Assembly (NCBI RefSeq): GCF_018402695.1
Contig: NZ_JAGYIM010000016.1
Coordinates: forward strand, 248,001-312,000
Length of the DNA: 64,000 nucleotides
Origin: Arsukibacterium sp.
GTDB lineage: Bacteria > Pseudomonadota > Gammaproteobacteria > Enterobacterales > Alteromonadaceae
Direction: 5' to 3'
Part shown: one piece after another, positions 18,698 to 27,158 of the stretch
Numbering within the stretch: the stretch's first letter is position 1
How the letters are laid out: each line of letters starts with the position of its first letter
Position numbers and translations under genes: made by a program
Notes under the pieces: generated by a model
What the model was told of the DNA's origin: nothing
Database searches by the model: none
What the model saw: the letters and a program-made list of their open reading frames with translations, nothing else

Positions 18698-21100
18698 ATG
18701 AACGACAGTGAGTTTTTCAGCGCAGGCCATGAACCGGTAGTATCAGACTTGCAACAAAAAAATGCCCTTCACGCCGGTTTTTACCTTGGTGATATTCAGG
18801 TATTGCCCGATGACGGATGCATAGTTGTTGCTGGCGAACGTCGACATATTTCCGCCAATGCGATGGAGCTGCTTTTGGTGCTGGCGGCACATGCACAGCA
18901 ATTGGTTAGCCAGGCTGTGTTACTGGAGGCCATTACCGGTAGTGCGCAAAGCAACAAAGATATTTTGTCGCATCTGGTCAGTGAATTGCGCCAGGCAATG
19001 GGAGACCATAAAGCATGCCCAATTTATATTCAAACGCTGATCCGTCGTGGTTACCGGTTAATTCAGCCAGTCAGTAAGCAGGCTCAGCTTATCAGTGAGC
19101 CGGCGATTCAGCAGGCAGTGGCCGCAGGCGCCAGATGGTCCTGGTGGTATGCGTTAGTGAAAGGTAGCCGGCTGTTCCGCGTTACTATCGCTTGCCTGGT
19201 GTCAGTGTGGTTGTTCATTCAGGTGATGGCCATTACGTTTCCGTTACTGCATATTACCACCCGGGGTATGAAGATGACGTTGTTGACCATCGTCGTGTTA
19301 TTTCCGTTAATCCTGTTTTACACCTGGCTAAAGGATCTGAAAACACAACGCGCCAGGCTGACGGCCTCCGCTCATCCGCGCGCTCAGCAGTTCTGGCGCT
19401 ATCAGTTGAAGATTGATATTGGCTTTTTGCTATTGTCATTTGTTGTAGTTAGCTTGCTTGGGCTTTCTTTGAAGAGGGCTCTTGAGCTGGAGGCAATGCC
19501 GCTCAGTGCAGCTGACGCCGTAATTGCCGTGCCTGCGTTAGAAAATGCTGTAGCGGTAATGCCCTTTAGGCCGGACAATGCTTCGCAGGATAATGTGGAT
19601 GCGTATTTAATTGAGGGGCTGCGTGACGAGCTCCTTTATTCACTTACTCAGCTAAATGCATTCCCCGTTATATCTGCCAGGGCTATGCAAGGCTTGCCTG
19701 AAGATGCTGATCATAAGCTGATCAGCGAGCGATTAGGTGCGCTGTATGTCGTCGAGGGCAAGCTGAAAGCTACTGATCAGGACCTGCAGTTGGAAGTCGT
19801 CGTTATTCAGCTTGAAAGCGGGGTCAGGCAGTGGTCAGGCAGGATGGCGGCCACCCGTCAACAGTTACCGCAATTACAGCAAGAGTTATATCGTCAATTG
19901 GCCAGCGCTTTTGGCCTACTGATGCAAAACAAACAATTAGACGCTACCGACTATAGCCTGACTACTAATTTTCAGGCATACGACGCTTACTTGCGCGCCA
20001 ACAAGCTGCTGAAACAATTTGCTGATATGAAAAGTTTAGAAAATGCCGAGCGTTTGTTTTTACAGGCACTTGAGCATGATCCAAAATTTGCATTGGCTTC
20101 AGCCGGTTTATGTAAACTGCATTTAGAAAAATATGCGATGAATCGCAGCCTTGCCGAGTTTGAATTGGCCAGACAGGCCTGTGAACATGCCGCGAGTTTT
20201 CCTGTCAATCAGGCACCAGTTTACAGTGTGCTGGGTGATTTATATCGTACCCGCGGCGAGTTCGCTCTGGCGATGACGCAATATGATCTGGCCTTGCAGC
20301 TCAATCCTGCATTGCCTGACGCTATAACTGGTAAAGCAATTTCGCTGGCTGACTTAAATTTACCGGTAGAGGCCGGACAGCTGTTTACCCGGGCTATCCG
20401 GCTTGAGCCGGGGTACTGGCAACACTACAGCAACTATGGGCGCTTTTTATACAACAGTGGCCAGTTTAGTGAAGCGAGCAGGCAATTTGAGCGGGCAGCG
20501 TTAATTCAGCCAGACAGTGTCGATATCCAGAATAGCCTAGGTGCCAGCTACTTTTTCAATAACAACTTTGCGGCTGCCATTGCCGCCTGGCAAAAAGTCG
20601 TGGCGAACTCACCTCTGGCGCTGGCGTATTCCAATCTCGGTACCGCGTATTATTTCAACGGTGAGTTTAGTCAGGCAGAGCAGATGTATCTTGCTGCACT
20701 GCAAACCAGTCAGAACGATTACACCATTCTGGCCAATCTGGCCGATAGCCTGGATGCGCAGCCAGGCCGCGAGCCGGAAGCGCAAACCTATTATCGGCAG
20801 GCGCTGCAACAGGCGCAGGCCAACCTTTCCGTAAATCAGGATGCCAAGGCTCTACGTTCACAAATAATCCGGATTCAATCTGAGCTGGCGCTATGTGAGC
20901 AAGCACAGCAAGACTTAGAGCAACTGAGCAGCAACCCCATCGATGATTTTTACATTTATTATGATTTGGCTATTGCCAGTTTCAACTGCGACAAGCCAGT
21001 TGCCGGGGCCGAGTTAGTCGCAAAGGCCTTAGCGGGTGGATACTCGGCGGCCCTGGTTGCCGCCGACCCAAAAATTCCGGCAAACAAGCAGTACCACTAA
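18698..21100 (+). CDS. CadC-like membrane transcription regulator with TolB-like and TPR domains
   Basis: Predicted one-component membrane regulator. Residues 30-125 form an OmpR/PhoB-type winged helix (ANAMELLLVLAAHAQQLVSQ to IQTLIRRGYRLI). Three hydrophobic segments follow at about 157-183, 193-211 and 240-258. Residues 285-410 look like the TolB/FlgO-like domain found in CadC-type regulators (VAVMPFRPDN, LRDELLYSLTQLNAFPVISA), and 430-720 hold several TPR units (YSVLGDLYRTRGEFALAMTQYDLALQLNP). DNA binding would be cytoplasmic and the TPRs periplasmic. It is followed after 24 bases by a small lipoprotein gene, possibly its partner or target. Confidence 0.85.
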   Translation: MNDSEFFSAGHEPVVSDLQQKNALHAGFYLGDIQVLPDDGCIVVAGERRHISANAMELLLVLAAHAQQLVSQAVLLEAITGSAQSNKDILSHLVSELRQAMGDHKACPIYIQTLIRRGYRLIQPVSKQAQLISEPAIQQAVAAGARWSWWYALVKGSRLFRVTIACLVSVWLFIQVMAITFPLLHITTRGMKMTLLTIVVLFPLILFYTWLKDLKTQRARLTASAHPRAQQFWRYQLKIDIGFLLLSFVVVSLLGLSLKRALELEAMPLSAADAVIAVPALENAVAVMPFRPDNASQDNVDAYLIEGLRDELLYSLTQLNAFPVISARAMQGLPEDADHKLISERLGALYVVEGKLKATDQDLQLEVVVIQLESGVRQWSGRMAATRQQLPQLQQELYRQLASAFGLLMQNKQLDATDYSLTTNFQAYDAYLRANKLLKQFADMKSLENAERLFLQALEHDPKFALASAGLCKLHLEKYAMNRSLAEFELARQACEHAASFPVNQAPVYSVLGDLYRTRGEFALAMTQYDLALQLNPALPDAITGKAISLADLNLPVEAGQLFTRAIRLEPGYWQHYSNYGRFLYNSGQFSEASRQFERAALIQPDSVDIQNSLGASYFFNNNFAAAIAAWQKVVANSPLALAYSNLGTAYYFNGEFSQAEQMYLAALQTSQNDYTILANLADSLDAQPGREPEAQTYYRQALQQAQANLSVNQDAKALRSQIIRIQSELALCEQAQQDLEQLSSNPIDDFYIYYDLAIASFNCDKPVAGAELVAKALAGGYSAALVAADPKIPANKQYH

Positions 21101-21124
21101 CATCCAAAAACCAAGGAGCAGGAA

Positions 21125-21631
21125 ATGAAAGCAGCAATAGGATTAGTACTGATACTGACTGTAGGTTGTGCCGGGCTGCCGGCAGAAAATGAGACAGAAG
21201 AGGTGGTCGCCCGGCAAGGGAAAGACCAGGCTCTGATTATTCAACTGGCAACAAATGGTTGTGTTGAAGAAGTGCGGCCACCGGTTGATGACAATTGTCG
21301 TGATCCGGGGGAAACCATTCGGGCCGGTTGTGGTCGTTCAAGAGACTGCGCTTGTGCAGCCCGAGGCAAAAACATTAGTTGGCAAGTTGTATCTTCGCCC
21401 TCGGTTGTGCATTCCGCTGGTGTGTCGCCAGAACTACCGGATTTCAGTATTATTTTTACTGGATACGCCAATCCATTTAAGAGCGACTGTAAATTAAAAG
21501 CAAAGGCCGGGGGCATCATAAGCTGTAAAATAGACAAAAGTGCAAAGGACTACTATGACTACGAAGTTAAGGTGTCTAGTTGTCTGAACGACTATGATCC
21601 GAGGATAGTGATCCGAAACTTTTTAAACTGA
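21125..21631 (+). CDS. Small cysteine-rich lipoprotein
   Basis: The signal peptide ends in LTVGC, a fair lipobox, so a lipoprotein is predicted. About ten cysteines follow (for example VDDNCRDPG, AGCGRSRDCACAARG, SDCKLKA, SSCLNDY), suggesting a disulfide-bonded periplasmic fold. I do not recognise the family. AAGGAGCAGGAA gives a strong ribosome site, and the gene is 24 bases after the CadC-like regulator, so the two are probably an operon. Confidence 0.75.
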   Translation: MKAAIGLVLILTVGCAGLPAENETEEVVARQGKDQALIIQLATNGCVEEVRPPVDDNCRDPGETIRAGCGRSRDCACAARGKNISWQVVSSPSVVHSAGVSPELPDFSIIFTGYANPFKSDCKLKAKAGGIISCKIDKSAKDYYDYEVKVSSCLNDYDPRIVIRNFLN

Positions 21632-21710
21632 CCGCGAGTTAGCTGATAGCAGTTATACTGCTAAACATTAGTAAGGCATTGTGCCTGCTGCATTATAAGG
21701 ATATCGCATA

Positions 21711-22109
21711 ATGACCACCGCTTTTTACGCCGGCTTGCTGGCGATACTGTTTATTGTGTTAAGTTTTCGGGTGATTGCCAAACGCAATCAGTACAAAGTA
21801 GCGATAGGCAGTGATGGTCAGGTGTTGCTGGAGCGGTCAATACGAGTGCATGCTAATTTTGCCGAATATGTGCCATTTGCTTTACTGTTAATGTTTCTGG
21901 CCGAGTACAGCGGCTTAGCACCGCTATATCTGCATATTTTAGGGATTGCCCTGGTTGTCGGCCGTTTATCCCATGCTTTTGGGGTGAGCCAGCAGCAGGA
22001 GCCATTGAAATTCAGGGTATTTGGCATGATTCTCAGTATGTTGGTTATTCTTGCCGCCGCATTTGCCTGTATAGTGTTGTATGCCCTGAGATCGGGCTGG
22101 TTGTTATAG
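21711..22109 (+). CDS. MAPEG-family integral membrane protein (YecN-like)
   Basis: The MAPEG superfamily includes microsomal glutathione transferases. Bacterial YecN-like members are of uncertain role. The sequence has four hydrophobic segments and the family motifs RSIRVHANFAEYVPFALL (about residues 43-60) and VVGRLSHAFG (about 81-92). The length of 132 is normal. AAGGATATC precedes the ATG. Monocistronic. Confidence 0.9.
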   Translation: MTTAFYAGLLAILFIVLSFRVIAKRNQYKVAIGSDGQVLLERSIRVHANFAEYVPFALLLMFLAEYSGLAPLYLHILGIALVVGRLSHAFGVSQQQEPLKFRVFGMILSMLVILAAAFACIVLYALRSGWLL

Positions 22110-22189
22110 TAGTGAGGTAAGCTATTTTTTTATTTAATTTGCGCCGTCGTGATATTCCCTGGCGATGTTAACTAGGGTATAAGGGCGCT

Positions 22190-23044
22190 ATGAAAATACC
22201 GAAACGTATTCAGCCGCTGGTCGACGAAGGTCTGGTGGATGAAGTTATCCGGCCACTGATGAGTGGTAAAGAAGCTGCGGTGTATATCGTCCGTTGTGGT
22301 GAGGATATTCGCTGCGCCAAAGTATATAAAGAAGCCGACAAACGCAGCTTTAAACAAGCTGTGTTATATCAGGAAGGTCGCAAAGGCAGAAACAGTCGTC
22401 GCACCCGGGCTATGGAAAAAGGTTCAAAGTTCGGTCGTGCCCAGCAGGAACAAAGCTGGCAGAACGCTGAAGTCGATGCGCTGTTTAAACTGGCTAAAGC
22501 CGGCGTGCGGGTGCCACAGCCCTATGGCTGCTACGATGGCGTGCTGCTGATGGAGCTTGTTTGCGACGATGAAGGCATGGTGGCGCCGCGGTTAGGTGAT
22601 GTCGCGATGGCCGAAGATATTGCTCTGGCCGATCATGCTACTATGATGCAGTACGTGGTAATGATGCTGTGCGAGGGCCTAATTCACGGTGATTTGTCCG
22701 AGTTTAACGTGCTGGTAGATGACTACGGCCCGGTCATTATCGATTTACCGCAGGTAGTTGATGCCGCGGCAAATAACAATGCTAAATGGATGCTGGAGCG
22801 CGATATTAACAATATGCGCGATTATTACGGCCAATATGCCCCCCAATTACTGCAAACCAATTATGCCGGTGAAATCTGGGCGTTATATGAAGCCGGTGAA
22901 TTACACCCCGATGTACAACTATCCGGCGAGTTTATCGCCGATGAAACCGCCGCTGACGTTGATGCCGTAATGGAGCAAATTAAAGCCGCCTTTGCCGAAG
23001 TGGAAGAACGCCGCGCCAGGGCGGCGTCGGATCAGGAAGACTAA
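22190..23044 (+). CDS. RIO1-like atypical serine protein kinase
   Basis: Cytoplasmic kinase of the RIO family. The N-lobe has SGKEAAVYIVR with the invariant Lys in RCAKVYKEADKRSFK, then the RIO insertion, and the C-lobe has the catalytic loop LIHGDLSEFNVLV (Asp about residue 167) and the metal motif VIIDLPQVVDAAAN. Archaeal and eukaryotic RIO1 works in small-subunit ribosome maturation; the role of bacterial homologues in gammaproteobacteria is not established. At 284 residues it is complete. An upstream GGGTATAAGGGC acts as the ribosome site. Confidence 0.93.
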   Translation: MKIPKRIQPLVDEGLVDEVIRPLMSGKEAAVYIVRCGEDIRCAKVYKEADKRSFKQAVLYQEGRKGRNSRRTRAMEKGSKFGRAQQEQSWQNAEVDALFKLAKAGVRVPQPYGCYDGVLLMELVCDDEGMVAPRLGDVAMAEDIALADHATMMQYVVMMLCEGLIHGDLSEFNVLVDDYGPVIIDLPQVVDAAANNNAKWMLERDINNMRDYYGQYAPQLLQTNYAGEIWALYEAGELHPDVQLSGEFIADETAADVDAVMEQIKAAFAEVEERRARAASDQED

Positions 23045-23077
23045 CACGTGTTCAAAGTATGTTAGTTTCTCAATCTC

Positions 23078-23509
23078 TTAAAAACAGCGCAGCGAACCAG
23101 GTAGCAATGCTGTCGCGTCCATGTCCAGATAAAATGCTGTCATCGAGCTGGAAATAAACTCACCCTGCGCATCCTGCTCCAGAATTTCTATTTTACAATC
23201 CCATACCGGTTGCAGCTGGCCATCGCCAAGCTCCATTTTTGATGCTTCACAGGACGATGAAAAACTAACATTGTGTTCTGTAGCAAAACTAACCGACAAG
23301 TTAGTAGCGAAATGCTGGCCAAGTGTCATACGTTCAGTTGGCTTAGTCGCCGAAACTTGCTGACAATTGGGTTCAGCACTGAGAGGCAATGTCATATTCT
23401 GCAAAAAAAGTTGCCATACCTGTTCTGCAGAAGGTGGAACTTTATCTGCTTGGGCTGCACAGGCAGAACCGGTAAGTAGCGCTATGCAAATTAACCCTGA
23501 ATTTTTCAT
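23078..23509 (-). CDS. Small secreted protein, possible immunity partner of the upstream amidase-like gene
   Basis: Unrecognised family. A signal peptide (MKNSGLICIALLTGSACAAQA) precedes about 120 residues with four cysteines (EPNCQQ, SSSCEAS, WDCKIE, LRCF), pointing to a periplasmic disulfide-bonded protein. Its ATG overlaps the stop of the gene before it by four bases (ATGA), so the two are co-translated. A small periplasmic protein coupled to a cell-wall-amidase-like gene is the arrangement of known amidase effector/immunity pairs; the immunity role is inference. Confidence 0.65.
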   Translation of the reverse strand: MKNSGLICIALLTGSACAAQADKVPPSAEQVWQLFLQNMTLPLSAEPNCQQVSATKPTERMTLGQHFATNLSVSFATEHNVSFSSSCEASKMELGDGQLQPVWDCKIEILEQDAQGEFISSSMTAFYLDMDATALLPGSLRCF

Positions 23510-24012
23510 ATAAATTTACCGAAATAAAATTCAACTGTAGTGCCGGTTGTCTTGTAAGCGTTGGTGAATTTAGTTTTAAAGGCCTCCAGATTGTCAGCGA
23601 CCACTTTGTTGCCAGTATTGCTGTAATTCCAAACCTTACCATGCGACAAAATACCAATATGTTTGCGGGGATGATTACCCATTACTAACGCGCCATCGGC
23701 CATTCTGACATTCGATGCCAGAGTAACGAAAATTAAGCATTCTGTCAGTGCAGCGTTTTTATCCTCGAGCAGTCCTGTTTCCTTTGAGCGTTTGAAAATA
23801 TCATCAACCCGGATAGTGGCTCCGGCTTCAGCTTTTTGCTTATCATCCCAGGTAAAGTTCTTGCACGTTGGGCCCGGGAACTCGTACCCCATTACATGAG
23901 AAACAAAATGGGCACAGTGATTCTGACTATTATTGCTGCCGATACTGAAAGGGCATAGATGGCTGATGTGTTGGTTCAGGTTAGTGTCGATATCAGTTGG
24001 AACTTGGGGCAT
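23506..24012 (-). CDS. Papain-like cysteine amidase/peptidase, candidate antibacterial effector
   Basis: No signal peptide is present. The sequence has a cysteine nucleophile context NHCAHFVSHVMG (Cys about residue 33) and a later His in NHPRKHIGILSHG (about 120), with the order Cys then His and flanking strands as in NlpC/P60 and CHAP-like amidases. At 168 residues it is the size of type VI secretion amidase effectors (Tae families), but I cannot assign it to one. It is followed by an overlapping gene for a secreted small protein. No VgrG, PAAR or Hcp gene is nearby. The upstream 219 bases look AT-rich. Confidence 0.6.
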   Translation of the reverse strand: MPQVPTDIDTNLNQHISHLCPFSIGSNNSQNHCAHFVSHVMGYEFPGPTCKNFTWDDKQKAEAGATIRVDDIFKRSKETGLLEDKNAALTECLIFVTLASNVRMADGALVMGNHPRKHIGILSHGKVWNYSNTGNKVVADNLEAFKTKFTNAYKTTGTTVEFYFGKFI

Positions 24013-24231
24013 GTTTTATCTTCCCTTTGAAAAAAGGATGCTACTGGCAACTTATTAAGTAGCAATAAATTAAACTAAAAGTAAGCATCAGGTAATAAAA
24101 TATAGTGTGCACCATCTTAATTCAAGTGCGATTTTGCATTTCTTGTTTCAGGTGATCTTTTGCCTGAAGTCTGAATCTAAACCCAATGCTGCTGTCGGCC
24201 GTATAATCTGTCATATATTCTTTGCTAAACG

Positions 24232-24786
24232 ATGCCAATGAACCGTTTCTTTTTACTACTTTGTTTGCTTTGCGCAGGCCCGTTATCAGCTGATGAAGCG
24301 GCCTGGGCGGCCTGGCGTGAGGGTAAGGCGGTGTTAATCATGCGCCATGCTTTAGCGCCGGGTACCGGTGACCCGGCACATTTTAAGCTGGCTGATTGCG
24401 CCACCCAGCGCAACTTAAATGCTCAAGGCCGGGCTCAGGCTGCAGCTTGGGGGAAATTATTACGTCAGCAATATAATGGCAAGATTGCGCTGTACAGCAG
24501 TCAGTGGTGTCGCTGTCTGGAAACCGCTGAATTAATGGCGGTGGCTCAGGTGCAACCGTTGCCAGCACTTAATTCCTTTTTTGCTGGCCGTGGTGATCGT
24601 CAGCAGCAAACCCGGGCGCTGTTGCAGCGGTTTGCTGTGGCTGAACTGCCAGAGCCAACTGTATTGGTTAGCCATCAGGTTAATTTTACCGCGCTGACTG
24701 GCTATTTCCCGGCATCCGGCGAAGCTGCCATAGTGGCACTGCCACTAACTGCACCCGCGACTGTACTGGCCAAAATAACCCCCTGA
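24232..24786 (+). CDS. Secreted histidine phosphatase superfamily protein
   Basis: Exported branch-1-type histidine phosphatase. The signal peptide ends near GPLSADEA. The RHG-like motif is LIMRHALAPGTGDP (His about residue 39), the second conserved Arg is in CRCLETAELM, and the late His is in VLVSHQVNFTALTG. Small secreted members like this resemble SixA/phosphoglycerate-mutase-like proteins of unknown substrate. The ATG at 24238 is an alternative start two codons later. Monocistronic, divergent from the amidase-like gene. Confidence 0.82.
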   Translation: MPMNRFFLLLCLLCAGPLSADEAAWAAWREGKAVLIMRHALAPGTGDPAHFKLADCATQRNLNAQGRAQAAAWGKLLRQQYNGKIALYSSQWCRCLETAELMAVAQVQPLPALNSFFAGRGDRQQQTRALLQRFAVAELPEPTVLVSHQVNFTALTGYFPASGEAAIVALPLTAPATVLAKITP

Positions 24787-24962
24787 CAGCATCTTAATAG
24801 CAGTACCCTTCGTTTATTCGATAGTCTATTTCGCTAAATTGTGGCGAAATTATGCTATCCGACAAAATACCAACCAAGTAAAGTTGATATTTTTCAAGGC
24901 TTTAATTTTGGCAAAACCCTTGCAAAGAAGAGGAAAGCTTAACAACAAACAAGGATAAGAAA

Positions 24963-25628
24963 ATGAAATTCGTTCAATTTGCTACTGTTGCCACTTTAAT
25001 TGCTGCTGCGGTGATGTTTAGTGGGGTATTTAGCAGCGCGGCAGCCAATGGCCCTTATGGCAATATCGATAAAGTAATGGGCAGTGCCGTTGTGGGTAGT
25101 GGTGAGCACTATGGCAATGTGTCACTGGTTAATGGCAGTGTGCAAATGGCCAGCAACAGCAGTGCAAAGGTCGTGTCACTGGTCAATGGCAGTATTGATA
25201 TTCGTGATGACGTGTCACTTGATAGCGCGGAAACGGTGAATGGAGCGATTGAGGCAGGCCGCAACTTGACCGTCAACGACAGCCTTAGCACAGTCAATGG
25301 TGAAATCAGCCTGGGTGACAACGCGGTTGTCAGTGGCGATGTCAGTACGGTAAATGGTGATATAACCCTAAACAATGCGCAGCTGGCACAGGATATCACT
25401 ACGGTAAATGGTGATATTCAGCTGGCCGGTAATACCGTGGTTAAAGGCGATGTAATATTTAAAAAGCCCGGTAAGAAAAAGTCGTTTTTTGGCTGGAGTA
25501 ATAACGACAAGCCCAGTTTGCATATTGCGGCCGATGCGGTAGTTGAAGGCCGGATTATTCTGGAGCAGCCGGTAGAGCTGGATTTTGCCAACCCGGATAT
25601 GCAGGCTAAAGTGGTGGAGCGCTTTTAA
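24963..25628 (+). CDS. Secreted repeat protein with VNG-containing beta-helix-like repeats
   Basis: A signal peptide (to SAAANG) is followed by six or seven units of about 18-22 residues, each centred on VNG and Ile/Val (for example SLVNGSIDIRDD, ETVNGAIEAGRN, STVNGEISLGDN, TTVNGDIQLAGN). The pattern is that of a right-handed beta-helix, as in polymer-forming cytoskeletal (bactofilin) and DUF4097-like proteins. Unlike bactofilins it has a signal peptide. A basic stretch GKKKSFFGWS interrupts the end of the helix. Role unknown; a periplasmic or surface structural protein is plausible. AAGGATAAG precedes the ATG. Confidence 0.75.
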   Translation: MKFVQFATVATLIAAAVMFSGVFSSAAANGPYGNIDKVMGSAVVGSGEHYGNVSLVNGSVQMASNSSAKVVSLVNGSIDIRDDVSLDSAETVNGAIEAGRNLTVNDSLSTVNGEISLGDNAVVSGDVSTVNGDITLNNAQLAQDITTVNGDIQLAGNTVVKGDVIFKKPGKKKSFFGWSNNDKPSLHIAADAVVEGRIILEQPVELDFANPDMQAKVVERF

Positions 25629-25637
25629 GCTTGCCAG

Positions 25638-26012
25638 TCAGTTGCGTTGCAACAGGCGGCGAATCAGCTGATTATTCCAGTGCTGAATAATAATCTGGGC
25701 ACGAAACAGTGCCCACAGCTCTACTACCGTAATAAGCACCAGCATGGCAATGCCGACCAGAATCATTGGCGTGAACAACAGTGTCGCGCCAACAATAAAT
25801 ATCAGCAAATTAACCAGGCCGCGGCCCCACAGGCCCAGATAAAAGTGGTGCAAACCGGCTAAAAAACACCAGTTTAAGGTGGCGTAGGTATCGGGGTCGC
25901 GTAGTAGCGGCTTAAGTTGCTGATAAAACACTTTGCGTTGTTCATCGGGCAGGGCGGCAACCTGCTCGCGTAACCGTTCTTCTTCCGCATCAACCTGTTG
26001 TTGATTTAGCAT
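25638..26012 (-). CDS. TM2-like small membrane protein
   Basis: The N-terminal half is a soluble helix (LNQQQVDAEEERLREQVAAL), then two or three hydrophobic segments with CFLAGLHHFYLGLWGRGLVNL, which resembles the TM2 pattern (Gly-x-His-xx-Tyr-x-Gly). Role unknown. I start it at the ATG at 26012; a GTG at 26018 is too close to GGAG. It overlaps the 3' end of the yidD-like gene by 23 bases and is the last gene of a small minus-strand cluster. Confidence 0.75.
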   Translation of the reverse strand: MLNQQQVDAEEERLREQVAALPDEQRKVFYQQLKPLLRDPDTYATLNWCFLAGLHHFYLGLWGRGLVNLLIFIVGATLLFTPMILVGIAMLVLITVVELWALFRAQIIIQHWNNQLIRRLLQRN

Positions 26013-26259
26013 CGTCACATGCTCCGTAGTGCTCCGCTACTGGCACCGGCTCTAAACATTTACAAAAGCTGTCATGCCGGCTGCAACGCTTAATACGTTG
26101 CCAACCCATGGCAACGCCTTTGCGTGAACCAAAACGTTTAATAGCCGTGTAAGTGTAGGCTGAGCAGCTGGGTTGATAATTGCAGTCGATACCAAACCAG
26201 CGCATACCGCCACCGCTTTTACGGTAGCGACGAATAAGCCATAACAGCAGACGTTGCAT
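25990..26259 (-). CDS. yidD: YidD-like membrane protein insertion efficiency factor
   Basis: YidD assists YidC/Sec in inserting inner-membrane proteins. The sequence shows the YidD core: RLLLWLIRRYRK, then GIDCNYQPSCSAYTYTAIKRFG and the later cysteine motif RIKRCSRHDSF. I start it at the ATG at 26259, one base after the TGA of the upstream gene, which gives 89 residues, near the family norm; a longer frame to 26325 would overlap that gene. It is unusual in not lying in the rpmH-rnpA-yidD-yidC cluster, so it may be a paralogue. Confidence 0.8.
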   Translation of the reverse strand: MQRLLLWLIRRYRKSGGGMRWFGIDCNYQPSCSAYTYTAIKRFGSRKGVAMGWQRIKRCSRHDSFCKCLEPVPVAEHYGACDDAKSTTG

Positions 26260-26260
26260 C

Positions 26261-26479
26261 TCAGCGGCCCAACGTGACGACCATGGCTTCGCGGGTCCAG
26301 AACAACCAGAACCGTTTTTGCTCAATTAACTGGAATACTACCTGCCAGCCCTGTGCTGCCTGGGCATTCAGTTCTGCCTCAACCTTTTTTAACGGCAAAC
26401 CCGATGCACCAAGGAAAACAGTGCCGCAACCGCCCTCGGCGATATAAATCATTTTGTATTCTTTAAACGCAGTAGCCAT
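26261..26479 (-). CDS. DUF4177 domain small protein
   Basis: A 72-residue protein matching the DUF4177 pattern: FKEYKMIYI at the start, a helix with LNAQAAQGWQVVFQL in the middle, and the ending MVVTLGR. Function unknown; such proteins are small, soluble alpha/beta domains. AAGGAAT precedes the ATG. It is 17 bases after the DUF2799 gene and one base before the yidD-like gene, so the four genes 27123-25638 probably form an operon. Confidence 0.8.
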   Translation of the reverse strand: MATAFKEYKMIYIAEGGCGTVFLGASGLPLKKVEAELNAQAAQGWQVVFQLIEQKRFWLFWTREAMVVTLGR

Positions 26480-26496
26480 ATTGCTATTCCTTATTA

Positions 26497-27123
26497 TTAT
26501 TTTTGATATGGCAGAAAACGCTGCTCTGCCTGTTGATATGCTCTCTCTGCCTGTCGCAAGTTCTGTTGCAACACTGGTAGCTGGTCATACAGGTCCATAA
26601 GTTCGGTTTTCAGCAGTTCAATTTCAGTTAATAATTGAATGCGCTCATCTTTTACCAGACCATCTTCAACTAATAAGTCGGTTTTGCTGTTTATCATTTT
26701 TTCTGTTTTTTTAATCTGCTGGTGCTGACGGTCGATACTGGTACGGGCATTCGCAACCGCTTGCTGTAAGTCATAGAGCTCCTGACCGTCGCGATATCCG
26801 CTTAGAAAGGGCTCTGCCAGATCAGTTGTACAGCTGCCTTGGTAGCTGCCCCCGCGCCTACCAACCTCAAAGCCATTGCGTTGGGTACAAAAATTCTCAG
26901 AACCCTGGCGATGCCCCAGACGATAGGCATTCAGATCAGGTGTTACGCCATGGTCTGCACAGTCCTGGCGGTAGGTGCTGATCTCAGTTTCCGGCTTGCC
27001 TTTGGCGCCGTCTTCAAAGCCAATGGTCCGCCAGTCGGCAGTCAGGCATTGCGATTTGTCCATAGTGGCGCAGCCATGCAACGCTACTGATGCCAGCAAA
27101 GCCAGCCATAGTTTGTGTGTCAT
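26497..27123 (-). CDS. DUF2799 lipoprotein with C-terminal coiled coil
   Basis: The lipobox LHGCATM marks a lipoprotein. The domain (about residues 30-115) has the DUF2799 pattern of repeated W/G-F-x-D-G and YxxG units (IGFEDGAKGK, YRLGHRQGSENFC, FEVGRRGG, YRDGQELYDL). Residues 115-205 are a predicted coiled coil (DRQHQQIKKTEKMINSKTDL and onward). Function unknown. First gene of the small envelope cluster running toward 25638. Confidence 0.85.
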   Translation of the reverse strand: MTHKLWLALLASVALHGCATMDKSQCLTADWRTIGFEDGAKGKPETEISTYRQDCADHGVTPDLNAYRLGHRQGSENFCTQRNGFEVGRRGGSYQGSCTTDLAEPFLSGYRDGQELYDLQQAVANARTSIDRQHQQIKKTEKMINSKTDLLVEDGLVKDERIQLLTEIELLKTELMDLYDQLPVLQQNLRQAERAYQQAEQRFLPYQK

Positions 27124-27158
27124 ACCTGTCTCGTTATTATTATTTTGCTTTCGCTGCT

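Noticed and set aside
23078-24012. Toxin-antitoxin system of the type II kind
   Set aside because: The second product has a signal peptide and cysteines, so it would act in the periplasm; this fits effector/immunity better than a cytoplasmic antitoxin.
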